In this document: positions 24,820 through 33,311 of the stretch, piece by piece
Layout: each line of letters starts with the position of its first letter
Numbering within the stretch: the stretch's first letter is position 1
DNA from: Prevotella sp.
GTDB taxonomy: Bacteria; Bacteroidota; Bacteroidia; Bacteroidales; Bacteroidaceae
DNA length: 64,000 bases
Assembly (NCBI GenBank): GCA_017478025.1
Contig: JAFVGZ010000018.1
Location: 62,001 to 126,000 of the forward strand
Direction of reading: 5' to 3'
Notes under the pieces: model-generated
The model's input: only the letters and a program-made list of their open reading frames with translations
What the model was told of the DNA's origin: nothing
Database searches by the model: none
Translations under genes and position numbers: made by a program

Positions 24820-26370
24820 ATGAAAATCAAATTAAATTACAATGAAATTGGAGTATTGCTTGCCATATTTATTATGTTGGTAACTCCAATTCTGTTTAAG
24901 GAAACGGCAGTAATAACCAAAATGCTGAGTTGTCTATTGTATGCTCTTCCTGTTGCCTTCCTTATCGCCTCCATCAGTAAGAAATGGTTCTATAGCGTTA
25001 TTTTGACCCTGTTTATGATTACATCATTTCTTGAGGTAATGATGGTAGGGCTATTTGGAAGCTATATTACATCAGGAAATATCATAGCAATCTTAACAAC
25101 AAACAATGAAGAGGCAACTGGCTTTGTATCTACTACGTTTCATGCCTTACCGACCACAATTCCCGTTATTCTATCTTGGGTAGCAGCGCTGTCTATCAAA
25201 AGGGGAAGAAGTATTGTATGGCCACACATTTTGGGGGCATTGACAACATTTATGCTTTCCGCTACCTTTATATTTCTTAACATTACAATAAAATGGGACG
25301 GAAGCATTACATCAAAATTCTATATAGACCAAAATGTTTTAAACCATCCTCCATACAATTTTTTTAATCAATCATTTAACGCTATTCATCAACTATATAT
25401 CAAATCGTGTATTGACGATGCGAAGGATATGACCTTTGGGGCAAAGAAAGATAGTATCAACGAAAACGAAATATATGTTCTTGCAATAGGTGAATCCATG
25501 AGATATGACAATCTGTCAATTGGAGGGTATAAGCGAAATACCACACCGCAGTTGTCTGAGCTTAATAATCTTATGCTTTTTTCTGACTATTATTCTACGG
25601 CAACTCTTACAATGTACTCAGTTCCTCAAATCATAACACGCGCAACAGCGGATAATTTTGAGCTGAACTACAAGGAAAAAAGTATTTTCCAACCATTTAA
25701 GGAATGCGGATTTAAGACTTTTGCGATATGTTGTAATAACCTATTAACATATGAAAAGTATCTCACTAATGGTGTAGATAGTTTGTACATCGTCCCCACA
25801 GATGATGATATTCGATTAAAAATAGACTCATTGTCTTCTCTCTATCCAAAAACCTTTTTCATTGTCCAATTTTACGGAAACCATAGTCCATATAATAATT
25901 TCTGCCCAAAAGATAATATATTTGGAAGCAAAAAGAAAATGGATGAATATGATAAAACTATTCTGCATGCTGATCACGTAATTTCAAATATCATCAAGAC
26001 AATTGATAAACCGGATTACATTTCCACTTATGTTATGATGTCAGACCACGGAGAGGATTTTACCTCCGAAAAGTTCAGCGGTCATGGTGCGAGTTGCAAT
26101 CCTAGCAAAGAAGAATATCACGTGCCGCTGATAATATGGTATAACACGAATTGGGCAGACAGGTTCCCTGAAAAGGCTGCATATCTAAGTGAGCGGAAGG
26201 ATATTCCAGTTAATGCAGATAATATATTTTATACAGTCTGCGATATGGCAGGCATAAGGCTTTCACCCCAATATAGCAAATCTGATTGGGCTATAACATC
26301 TAATAGATTTCAGGTTCATACTAGGAAACTTCTAACTCCCGATGGTAAGAACTGCCTTACCCTGAAATAA
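24820..26370 (+). CDS. Phosphoethanolamine transferase (EptA-like, sulfatase fold)
   Basis: This inner-membrane enzyme of about 516 residues has roughly five N-terminal membrane segments up to residue 170, then a periplasmic sulfatase/alkaline-phosphatase domain. It shows VLAIGESMRYDNLSIGGYKRNTTP, the nucleophile region TATLTMYSVPQIITRA (a Thr is expected to carry the phosphoethanolamine), and MSDHGEDF with metal-binding Asp and His. The family decorates lipid A or sugars with phosphoethanolamine. I chose the ATG at 24820; a GTG at 24799 would add seven polar residues. It is AT-rich, unlike glf before it. The target here is likely the operon's glycan or lipid A. Confidence 0.87.
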   Translation: MKIKLNYNEIGVLLAIFIMLVTPILFKETAVITKMLSCLLYALPVAFLIASISKKWFYSVILTLFMITSFLEVMMVGLFGSYITSGNIIAILTTNNEEATGFVSTTFHALPTTIPVILSWVAALSIKRGRSIVWPHILGALTTFMLSATFIFLNITIKWDGSITSKFYIDQNVLNHPPYNFFNQSFNAIHQLYIKSCIDDAKDMTFGAKKDSINENEIYVLAIGESMRYDNLSIGGYKRNTTPQLSELNNLMLFSDYYSTATLTMYSVPQIITRATADNFELNYKEKSIFQPFKECGFKTFAICCNNLLTYEKYLTNGVDSLYIVPTDDDIRLKIDSLSSLYPKTFFIVQFYGNHSPYNNFCPKDNIFGSKKKMDEYDKTILHADHVISNIIKTIDKPDYISTYVMMSDHGEDFTSEKFSGHGASCNPSKEEYHVPLIIWYNTNWADRFPEKAAYLSERKDIPVNADNIFYTVCDMAGIRLSPQYSKSDWAITSNRFQVHTRKLLTPDGKNCLTLK

Positions 26371-26379
26371 CAAGTATCA

Positions 26380-27312
26380 ATGAAAACAGTCAAAGCAGTA
26401 GCCCCATATAGTCACGGCATCAATTTCAAGATGCAGGTGTATGATGCTTGGGTTAAGACAGGGGGACAGACGATGAAGAGCCATTATCCCTGGCGTATGT
26501 TTCATCGATTTGCCTTCAATCACGAGCTGCCCACAATTCATAAGAGCAAGGATATTGCGCAACTGCGGTTCGTGGAGCCCGTCAGCATTAACTTTGACAC
26601 CTTTCCAGACTATGCCTGCCATGAGATAATACCGTTCATCTGGGACTGCTGGCCAGGATATTTTGAGAAAACCTGTAAATGGTTCAAGCGTCACGAGGTG
26701 AGGACTGCCATCTTCACATCATCGCAGACGGCAGAGAGAATGCGCGAGCGGTTCCCGGAAATGAACATCCTTTGGTGTCCTGAGGGGATAGATACATCGC
26801 TATATAGTGAAGGCAAAGAGCTGAAGAACCGCGAAATTGACATTCTCGAGTTTGGGCGCTCTAACCGCAAAGTGTTCAAGGCAGAGCTGCCTTCAAGCAT
26901 AAAACATGTGTGCACCATGCAAGATGGCAAGTATATCTTCACAAACGAAGAGCTGCGTCAAAGCATGGGCAATGCCAAAGTGACCATCACCCTACCCCGC
27001 TCCATCACGCAACCGGAAGTGGCGGGCGATATTGAGACCCTGACGCAACGCTACTGGGAATGTATGTTGACGCGGATGGTAATGGTGGGACATGCACCTA
27101 AGGAACTCGTTGACTTCATAGGATACAATCCCGTAATAGAAATAGACTTTGAGAATCCTAACGAGCAGATATGCAATATCTTGCAGCACATCAATGATTA
27201 CATCGACCTGACGAACAAAAATAGGGAAACAGCCCTGCTCAAAGGCGATTGGCTGGCAAGGATGCAGGGAATAAAGGGGTTCCTTACTCAAAGCGGATAT
27301 AAAATAAGTTGA
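26380..27312 (+). CDS. GT-B type glycosyltransferase
   Basis: This 310-residue protein resembles family-1/4-like transferases of Bacteroidetes glycan loci. An N-terminal domain contains YACHEIIPFIWDCWPGYFEKTCKWF, then FTSSQTAERMRERFP, and a nucleotide-binding half has ILWCPEGIDTSLY and QRYWECMLTRMVMVGHAPKELVDFIGYNPV. The classical E-x7-E motif is not obvious. It lies 9 nt after the phosphoethanolamine transferase gene. The assignment is by overall pattern, so donor and acceptor are unknown. Confidence 0.72.
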   Translation: MKTVKAVAPYSHGINFKMQVYDAWVKTGGQTMKSHYPWRMFHRFAFNHELPTIHKSKDIAQLRFVEPVSINFDTFPDYACHEIIPFIWDCWPGYFEKTCKWFKRHEVRTAIFTSSQTAERMRERFPEMNILWCPEGIDTSLYSEGKELKNREIDILEFGRSNRKVFKAELPSSIKHVCTMQDGKYIFTNEELRQSMGNAKVTITLPRSITQPEVAGDIETLTQRYWECMLTRMVMVGHAPKELVDFIGYNPVIEIDFENPNEQICNILQHINDYIDLTNKNRETALLKGDWLARMQGIKGFLTQSGYKIS

Positions 27313-27351
27313 GGTGGTGGGGCTAATAATTCCCACCTTGAGAGAATAAAC

Positions 27352-28134
27352 ATGATACCCAAGATTATACATTATTGCTGGTTCGGGCGTAATCCGTTGC
27401 CTCCGTTGGCACTGGAGTGCATAGCCTCGTGGCGAAAGTTTCTGCCTGATTATGAGATTAAGGAGTGGAACGAGGACAACTTCGACGTTAACTCCATACC
27501 ATATACCGCAGAGGCCTACCGTCAGAAGAAGTATGCCTTCGTCAGCGATTATGCACGGTTCTGGATACTGTACAAATACGGCGGCATATACTTTGACACC
27601 GATGTGGAGGTATTACGTCCAATGGATGCCATCATCTCACGAGGCAGTTTCATGGGCTTTGAGGTAGATCCAGACGGAGAGAACTCCCCCGGCAAGTATG
27701 CCCCGCGTTATGCTTTCGCCGTAAATCTCGGATTGGGTGTCGGCATTTCAAAGGAGCATCCTTTCATGAAGAAGATGCTGCATATCTACAATGGACTGAA
27801 GTTTGAGGGGGCTACAATGAATCCCTGGCTAAAGACCATCGTGGCTCATACCACAGAGGCACTGATGGAGGAAGGTCTGAAGAATATCAAAGGCATACAG
27901 ACCGTTGGCGACATAACAGTTTATCCCCATGAGTATTTCGCACCGATAAACGTCATTTCTGGCAAAACACATATAACAGAGAACACCTATACCATACACC
28001 GCTACATGGGTTCATGGGACTCAGGCAAAAGCCGGGACCTGAAAACCATCATCAGATCATATATACCCGAATGGGTATTCTTCCTCAACAACAGGCTGAA
28101 AAGGCGTAAATACAAGGTGCGCTCAGCAAAATAA
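27352..28134 (+). CDS. Family 32-type glycosyltransferase (DXD sugar-binding)
   Basis: This 260-residue protein has IPKIIHYCWFGRNPLPPLA at its start, WRKFLPDYEIKEWNEDNFDV, and AFVSDYARFWILYKYGGIYFDTDVEVLRP with the DxD at about 83-85, all typical of the GT32/OCH1-like capsular transferases. A 39-nt gap before it can form a small hairpin (GGTGG...CCCACC), perhaps an operon-internal attenuator. It would add one sugar on the cytoplasmic side. It ends 2 nt before the polymerase gene. Confidence 0.92.
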   Translation: MIPKIIHYCWFGRNPLPPLALECIASWRKFLPDYEIKEWNEDNFDVNSIPYTAEAYRQKKYAFVSDYARFWILYKYGGIYFDTDVEVLRPMDAIISRGSFMGFEVDPDGENSPGKYAPRYAFAVNLGLGVGISKEHPFMKKMLHIYNGLKFEGATMNPWLKTIVAHTTEALMEEGLKNIKGIQTVGDITVYPHEYFAPINVISGKTHITENTYTIHRYMGSWDSGKSRDLKTIIRSYIPEWVFFLNNRLKRRKYKVRSAK

Positions 28135-28136
28135 GC

Positions 28137-29375
28137 ATGCAACAGATAGCAAATTTCTATTTCTGGTTCTGGATTATATATTTCCCGACCTGTGTTGCTT
28201 ATAATGACCTTCCGGGCTTCTCAAGCATTGATGAGGCTCTGACGGTTATCCTCATAGGCTATACTTTCTCCAAGCGGGAGATCCATCGCAGGAGATTCAC
28301 CAATCCCGAGCCCTGGAGGGAATACATTCAGTTCCTGTGGATACTGGCATTCTATGTGGCCTACTCACTCATACGAGCCGTGAATGTATCCGGGGCAGTA
28401 TATCTGGATGCCATACAAACCATTAGGCCCTTCTCGGTCATCTATTGCACATGGATACTGAATCCGCGCTTCACTGAGAAGCAAAAGAAGTGGATTATCC
28501 GTGTGATGGTTCTCACTCTCCTGTCATGGGTCGTGTATCATCCCTCTACAGCTGCAGCGCTCACAGGCGGCAGGCAAGAGGAATTCCCCGTATTGGGACA
28601 GCTGGCCATCTGCACGGGTATGACATACTATCTCTTCTCCGAGGAGAATAAATATACCCGCCGCAGGGCTCTGTTCCTGGTTGCCATTGGACTGTTGGCA
28701 CCTAAGTTTAAGTTTTTGGGAGAGTGTATCTGCTTCTATGCCATCATCACCTACCTGCACGAACGGCTGGACTTCAAATCGGGTAAGACGCTGGGAGCCC
28801 TCTTGCTGCTCATCACCGTCGTGCTGGCAGTCACGTGGACTCGCTTCGATTTCTACTATGTGTCAGGCATGACGGGCGATGACAGATTAGCACGCCCTGA
28901 GACCTATAAGACTGCGGTCAAGATACTCTTCGAACCGGAATACTTCCCCTTTGGCCCGGGCATGGGAACACTTGGCACTAACGGTGCATGGAAATACTAC
29001 TCTCCTCTGTATTACAAATATGACCTGAATACCATCTGGGGTTTGGACGAAGGCGGAGGATTCATCTGCGACGCCTATTACCCCACGCTGGCACAGTTCG
29101 GATGGGTGGGCGTGATTCTCTTCTATATCTTCTGGAAACGGAGACTGAAGGATTTCAATCAAATCAGGGACCTCAAGTACTATCGCATCTTCCTCATGGC
29201 CTTCTTCTGTCTGGCTATTGAGCAGACCTCCGACTCGTCATTCCTCTCAGGCAAGGGTATGGGATACTGCATACTCATAGGCTTGTGTCTCAATGCTAAT
29301 AGGAACTCTGAGTCAACTAAGAAGAAAGAGGTCAGACAGAGTCAACAGCATGAAGATCTCAAACCTGTTATATAA
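28137..29375 (+). CDS. O-antigen/exopolysaccharide polymerase or ligase-like membrane protein
   Basis: The 412 residues make about ten hydrophobic segments with a longer periplasmic loop near 240-310 (GDDRLARPETYKTAVKILFEPEYFPFGPGMGTLG). This layout is typical of Wzy polymerases and WaaL ligases, which are poorly conserved in sequence. It is the only such gene in the operon, so it is the best candidate for chain polymerisation. The last 15 codons (VRQSQQHEDLKPVI) reappear at 30778-30822 next to the acetyltransferase gene, evidence of a later insertion between the two. Confidence 0.78.
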   Translation: MQQIANFYFWFWIIYFPTCVAYNDLPGFSSIDEALTVILIGYTFSKREIHRRRFTNPEPWREYIQFLWILAFYVAYSLIRAVNVSGAVYLDAIQTIRPFSVIYCTWILNPRFTEKQKKWIIRVMVLTLLSWVVYHPSTAAALTGGRQEEFPVLGQLAICTGMTYYLFSEENKYTRRRALFLVAIGLLAPKFKFLGECICFYAIITYLHERLDFKSGKTLGALLLLITVVLAVTWTRFDFYYVSGMTGDDRLARPETYKTAVKILFEPEYFPFGPGMGTLGTNGAWKYYSPLYYKYDLNTIWGLDEGGGFICDAYYPTLAQFGWVGVILFYIFWKRRLKDFNQIRDLKYYRIFLMAFFCLAIEQTSDSSFLSGKGMGYCILIGLCLNANRNSESTKKKEVRQSQQHEDLKPVI

Positions 29376-29457
29376 ATGCAGCCCTGCTGTGCTGCATCTA
29401 TGGTGGACAGAGCCTGCGTCAGACCCTCACAAACATTTTTTTAACGATACACGATAA
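29331..29457 (+). pseudogene. Left copy of a duplicated junction: remnant 5' end of the acetyltransferase gene
   Basis: Within the polymerase 3' end an ATG at 29350 opens a 35-codon frame (MKISNLLYKCSPAVLHLWW...) whose first 20 or so residues match the start of the intact acetyltransferase at 30797 (MKISKLLYKCSLAPAYLW). The frame then diverges and stops at 29457. The spacing between the polymerase-tail codons and this ATG is identical in the two copies (19 nt). Confidence 0.8.
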
Positions 29458-29459
29458 TT

Positions 29460-30533
29460 ATGAAATATGCTCCAATCATCATTACGACACTCTACCGGCA
29501 TGAGCATTTCAGACGCTTGGTTGAAAGCCTCAAACGCAACAGCTGGGCTAAGTACACAGATGTTTATGTCAGTATAGACTATCCACCGGCGGAGAAATAC
29601 CGCGGGGGGTGGAGTAAAATTTGTGAGTATGTTGACTCAGGGAATTTTACTGCATTCGCATCGTTCAACGTCATCAAGCAGAAAAAGAATTTAGGTGCCG
29701 GCCTAAACTATAGTATTCTGAAAAATCACGTAGCAGAGCGTTACGACAGATGGATTTCAACAGAAGATGACAATGAGTTCGCGCCGAATTTCATTGAGTA
29801 TATGGACAAATGCCTTGACGCTTACGAAAACGATCCGTCGGTGATAGGAGTAACAGGGTATTCTTATCCTATCAGCTGGGATGTTTCCGACGGGGCTACG
29901 TGTCTGAGGCAGAATATCAATGCTTCCATGTGGGGAACGGGGTCATGGAACACTAAATGGAATCCCATGGTAGCGTATATTAAAAGAGGTGAAACGATAG
30001 CCAATATAGACAGGGTTGTCCGTGAGAGGACATACGAGAAGATGATAGATGCCTCGATGCGAGAGTATATCATTGCAGCTGTACAGCCGTATAAGCGGCT
30101 AAACCGATTGATGTATTGTAACAGCGACATCGGTGTTCGTGCTTACTTAGCAGTTGACGACAAATACTTCATATCGCCTGTTGTTTCCAAAGTGCGGAAT
30201 TATGGCTTTGACGGTTCTGGCGTGTATTGCCAGGCTATAGAGAGCGAGAATGGGGGGGGAACGGCGGGCACGTATAACTATTCGAAGCAGCCAATAGACG
30301 AGGGCTACTCCTTTGAAGTAGTTGAAAATACTAAAGAGAGTCTCAAGGAAAACCGTGACAGGCTGAATCGATTTGACAAACGCACCCCTGCGCAGATGAG
30401 GAGGACAAGGCTTTATCTCTGGCTGATGACTCATCTTGGGGTATGGGCAGGGAAGGTCTGTGCCACCATTCTCTTTCCTTTTGATATAACATTGAGACTC
30501 GTCAGAAAGATCATTCGACAAACTAAAAAGTGA
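29460..30533 (+). CDS. Glycosyltransferase, GT2/GNT-I-like
   Basis: This 357-residue protein has YAPIIITTLYRHEHFRRLVESL at the start, DVYVSIDYPP, LGAGLNYSILKNHVAERYDRWISTEDDNEFAPNFIEYMDKCLDAY with the EDD metal site, and NASMWGTGSWNTKWNPM. It is the same broad type as the gene at 22584. It lies in a segment flanked by two copies of the polymerase/acetyltransferase junction and is followed by a broken acyltransferase, so it was probably brought in as part of a cassette. Its base composition differs from the genes just before it. Confidence 0.85.
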   Translation: MKYAPIIITTLYRHEHFRRLVESLKRNSWAKYTDVYVSIDYPPAEKYRGGWSKICEYVDSGNFTAFASFNVIKQKKNLGAGLNYSILKNHVAERYDRWISTEDDNEFAPNFIEYMDKCLDAYENDPSVIGVTGYSYPISWDVSDGATCLRQNINASMWGTGSWNTKWNPMVAYIKRGETIANIDRVVRERTYEKMIDASMREYIIAAVQPYKRLNRLMYCNSDIGVRAYLAVDDKYFISPVVSKVRNYGFDGSGVYCQAIESENGGGTAGTYNYSKQPIDEGYSFEVVENTKESLKENRDRLNRFDKRTPAQMRRTRLYLWLMTHLGVWAGKVCATILFPFDITLRLVRKIIRQTKK

Positions 30534-30534
30534 C

Positions 30535-30771
30535 ATAGAAATCAATAAGCGCTGGACATCAAACATTGAGTTTTATCGCATTCTTGTGATGTTATCAATT
30601 ATTGCTCATCACTATGTGATTAATTCTGGATTGGTGGAAGGAAAGACATTCTTAGACAACTATTTCTCGTGGGTTAATCAGTTTTACCTGATATTTGGCA
30701 TGTGGGGCAAAATTGGTATAAACTGTTTTGCGCTCATAACAGGGTATTATATGTGTGTGTCATATAACTAA
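30535..30771 (+). pseudogene. Acyltransferase-3 family gene, N-terminal fragment
   Basis: In frame from 30535 the codons read INKRWTSNIEFYRILVMLSI, the usual N-terminus of membrane O-acyltransferases that acetylate sugars. The frame continues through YLIFGMWGKIGINCFALITG and stops at 30771, after about 78 of the usual 330 or more codons. No ATG is present at the expected start, where an ATA lies, so both ends are damaged. It abuts the right copy of the duplicated junction at 30778 and looks like the truncated end of an inserted cassette. Confidence 0.82.
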
Positions 30772-30777
30772 ACGCTA

Positions 30778-30852
30778 GTCAGACAGAGTCAAAAGCATGA
30801 AGATATCAAAACTATTATATAAATGCAGCCTTGCCCCAGCATATCTGTGGGA
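30778..30852 (+). repeat. Right copy of the duplicated polymerase/acetyltransferase junction
   Basis: It carries the last 14 codons and stop of the polymerase gene (VRQSQKHEDIKTII) and the first codons of the acetyltransferase, matching 29331-29405. Copies are 1447 bp apart. Confidence 0.85.
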
Positions 30853-31357
30853 CATGGTGTGGGCACCTATATATAAAAGGTGTATGAGGCACTGCGGAGA
30901 GGGTGTGTATCTCAGACCCATGTCATGTGACCTTAAGGGGCTGGAGAATCTTTCCATCGGCGACGGCACATCCCTCCCCAAAGGCTCCACCATCTACTGT
31001 ACAGGGGCAACGTGCACTATCGGAAAGAAGGTTCTCTTTGGGCCTAAGCCGACAATCATCACCGGCGATCATCGCATCGACATCATCGGAAAGCATATCA
31101 TTGACGTTGGTGAAGACGAGAAACTGCCTGAGAACGACCAGCCCGTCATCATCGGCGACGGCTGTTGGATTGGCGCCCATGTCACCATCCTCAAGGGTGT
31201 CATCATCGGTGCCGGCAGCGTGGTGGCGGCAGGTGCCGTCGTAACAAGAAGCTGTGAACCCTACTCCATCATCGGAGGCGTACCGGCAAAACTTATAAAG
31301 ATGCGCTTCTCGCCCGAGGAGATACAGCAACACGAATCTATAATAAAAACTAAATAA
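30797..31357 (+). CDS. Hexapeptide-repeat acetyltransferase
   Basis: This 186-residue left-handed beta-helix acyltransferase of the maltose/serine-acetyltransferase type has repeats of the (I/V/L)GxGxx pattern: IGDGTSLPKGSTI, VIIGDGCWIGAHVTILKGVIIGAGSVVAAGAVV and the end motif YSIIGGVPAKLIKMRF. It probably O-acetylates a sugar of the polymer using acetyl-CoA. It is the last gene of the operon, before the NSS transporter 16 nt on. A broken copy of its start lies at 29350. Confidence 0.93.
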   Translation: MKISKLLYKCSLAPAYLWDMVWAPIYKRCMRHCGEGVYLRPMSCDLKGLENLSIGDGTSLPKGSTIYCTGATCTIGKKVLFGPKPTIITGDHRIDIIGKHIIDVGEDEKLPENDQPVIIGDGCWIGAHVTILKGVIIGAGSVVAAGAVVTRSCEPYSIIGGVPAKLIKMRFSPEEIQQHESIIKTK

Positions 31358-31373
31358 TAATTTAATCATTATC

Positions 31374-32762
31374 ATGCCACAAAAAAGAAACACTTTTAGC
31401 GGGTCAATAGGCTTTGTACTTGCTGCAGCGGGAAGTGCCGTCGGCCTCGGAAACATCTGGCGGTTTCCTTACCTTGCAGCCCGCGACGGAGGTGGTACAT
31501 TTCTACTCATTTACATCATCCTTGCCGTCACATTCGGTTTCACGCTCCTTATCACCGAGGTTGCCATTGGCCGCCGCTCACAACAGGGACCGCTGACCGC
31601 TTATCGCTTCTTCAACAAGAACTGGGCCTTCCTGGGAGTCTTCTCCTTCATCGTGCCGGCTATCATCTACCCCTACTACTGCGTCATCGGTGGATGGGTT
31701 CTCAAGTATTTCATCACCTACCTAACCTTCGACAGCGCGGGGACGGTTGAGAGTTCATTCTTCACCGGCTTTATAACGGGACAGTGGGAACCCATTATCT
31801 ACACCATGATCTTTGCTACGATGTGCTTCTATGTGGTGTATAGCGGCGTGGAGAAAGGCATCGAGAAATTCTCCAAGATTGTCATGCCGCTCCTGGTGAT
31901 ACAGGTGATAATCATCTCCATCTATTCCCTCACCATCAGCCACACGGATGAGAACGGCGTAACCCGCACAGGACTTCAGGGAGCTATGATCTATCTCATA
32001 CCTAACTTTGATGGCATGACGCTGACCCGCTTCCTGCAAATCACCATGGATGCCACCTCACAGCTGTTCTATTCTCTCAGCATCGCAATGGGTATCATGG
32101 TTGCCTACGGCTCATACATGAAGCGCAGCGTGAACCTCGGACAGGCCATAGACCGCATCGAGATCTGCGACACGGCCATAGCGCTCTTAGCCGGCATGAT
32201 GGTCATCCCCGCCGTCTATGTCTTCATGGGAACAGAAGGCATGGGAGCCGGACCGGGGCTTATCTTCGTCGCTCTGCCAAAGATATTCAATTCTCTGGGC
32301 GCCATCGGTCCCTTCATGGGATTAGCCTTCTTCCTGCTTGTGCTCTTTGCGGCCACCACAAGTGCCGTGTCCATTCTTGAGGCATGCGTAGCAGGAGTCA
32401 TGGACGCCTTCCACTGGGGAAGGGCAAAGTCCGTCAAGGTTCTCTCGTCCGTAGGCATCATAGCATCCATTATCGTTTCACTCGGCTACAACGTACTCTA
32501 CTTTGAATACACGCTGCCCAATGGTGCCACGGCTCAGATTCTCGACATCTTCGACTATGTCAGCAACAACCTCCTCATGCCATTCGTAGCTATCTGCACC
32601 TGTATCCTCATCGGCTGGGTCACCAAGCCACACCTGCTCATAGGTGAGATGAGACTCAACGGCTACAAATTCCGCAGAAAGGGAGTCTATATCGTAATGC
32701 TCAAATACATCGTGCCAATACTGCTCTCCGTGCTGCTCCTCGGAGCATTCGGAGTATTCTGA
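31374..32762 (+). CDS. Sodium-dependent transporter, NSS/SNF family
   Basis: This 462-residue protein with 11-12 membrane segments belongs to the neurotransmitter:sodium symporter (LeuT-like) family. The first helix has GFVLAAAGSAVGLGNIWRFPYLAARDGGG, the unwound Na+/substrate site. YSLSIAMGIMVAYGSYM and the segment around FFLLVLFAATTSAVSILE match helices 6-8. It likely imports an amino acid with Na+. It follows the acetyltransferase by 16 nt but is functionally unrelated to glycan synthesis. A strong two-way terminator follows. Confidence 0.95.
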   Translation: MPQKRNTFSGSIGFVLAAAGSAVGLGNIWRFPYLAARDGGGTFLLIYIILAVTFGFTLLITEVAIGRRSQQGPLTAYRFFNKNWAFLGVFSFIVPAIIYPYYCVIGGWVLKYFITYLTFDSAGTVESSFFTGFITGQWEPIIYTMIFATMCFYVVYSGVEKGIEKFSKIVMPLLVIQVIIISIYSLTISHTDENGVTRTGLQGAMIYLIPNFDGMTLTRFLQITMDATSQLFYSLSIAMGIMVAYGSYMKRSVNLGQAIDRIEICDTAIALLAGMMVIPAVYVFMGTEGMGAGPGLIFVALPKIFNSLGAIGPFMGLAFFLLVLFAATTSAVSILEACVAGVMDAFHWGRAKSVKVLSSVGIIASIIVSLGYNVLYFEYTLPNGATAQILDIFDYVSNNLLMPFVAICTCILIGWVTKPHLLIGEMRLNGYKFRRKGVYIVMLKYIVPILLSVLLLGAFGVF

Positions 32763-32792
32763 TACTAATTCCCACCATATACCACAACACAA

Positions 32793-32839
32793 GAGAAAGC
32801 CCCTCGGACTTGCCAACGCAATGTCCGAGGGGCTTTCTC
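32793..32839. terminator. Bidirectional terminator after the NSS transporter
   Basis: GAGAAAGCCCCTCGGAC and its perfect complement GTCCGAGGGGCTTTCTC form a 17-bp stem with a 13-nt loop. Confidence 0.9.
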
Positions 32840-33311
32840 GTATCTTAGGCAAAAAGCACCAAAGGTACAAACCTATGTTGATATATGACACCGAGGCCGG
32901 GGACGGAAACCCCGACACTGAACCGTAGGCACACACAATGTTACACAAGCGACCAGAAGGACCGAACGGAGAATCCAAGAAATTACCAAGCTTTGGTAAT
33001 GTGTTTACCAAGCTTTGGTAATGAGGTTACCAAGCCTTGGTAATCGGTTTACCAGCCTTTGGTAATTATTTGGTAAAAATATGGCAGGTTGTTACGGAAG
33101 TAGGGTGTACGATATGATGTAACCACTCCTACGCAGATTACGAGCATTCATACGGGGACGTGGGTGTCAGATATCAGCATAGGTTTGCACATTAATCAGA
33201 ACCGTCTGCCAGATGGTGTTTCAAGTGACTGAAGCCCCGTGTGGATGCTCGCTAATGATATTCATGTATAATTTATGGTCATTCATGTTTAAAAAAAAAC
33301 AGCCTGGGGGG
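32840..33311. other. Intergenic region between convergent genes with a palindromic array
   Basis: About 470 bp between the NSS gene and the glycosyltransferase cluster, with no credible gene. It contains the array at 32983-33066. Otherwise I see only the 12-bp word ATTCATGTATAA near 33260 followed by a partly complementary stretch and an A-rich run. Confidence 0.7.
32983..33066. repeat. Four-unit array of TTACCAAGCTTTGGTAA near-palindromes
   Basis: Four units, each close to TTACCAAGCTTTGGTAAT, are spaced about 21 bp apart with 3-4 nt linkers (GTG, GAGG, CGG). Each unit is almost self-complementary. A fifth half-unit (TTTGGTA) follows at 33069. Confidence 0.9.
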
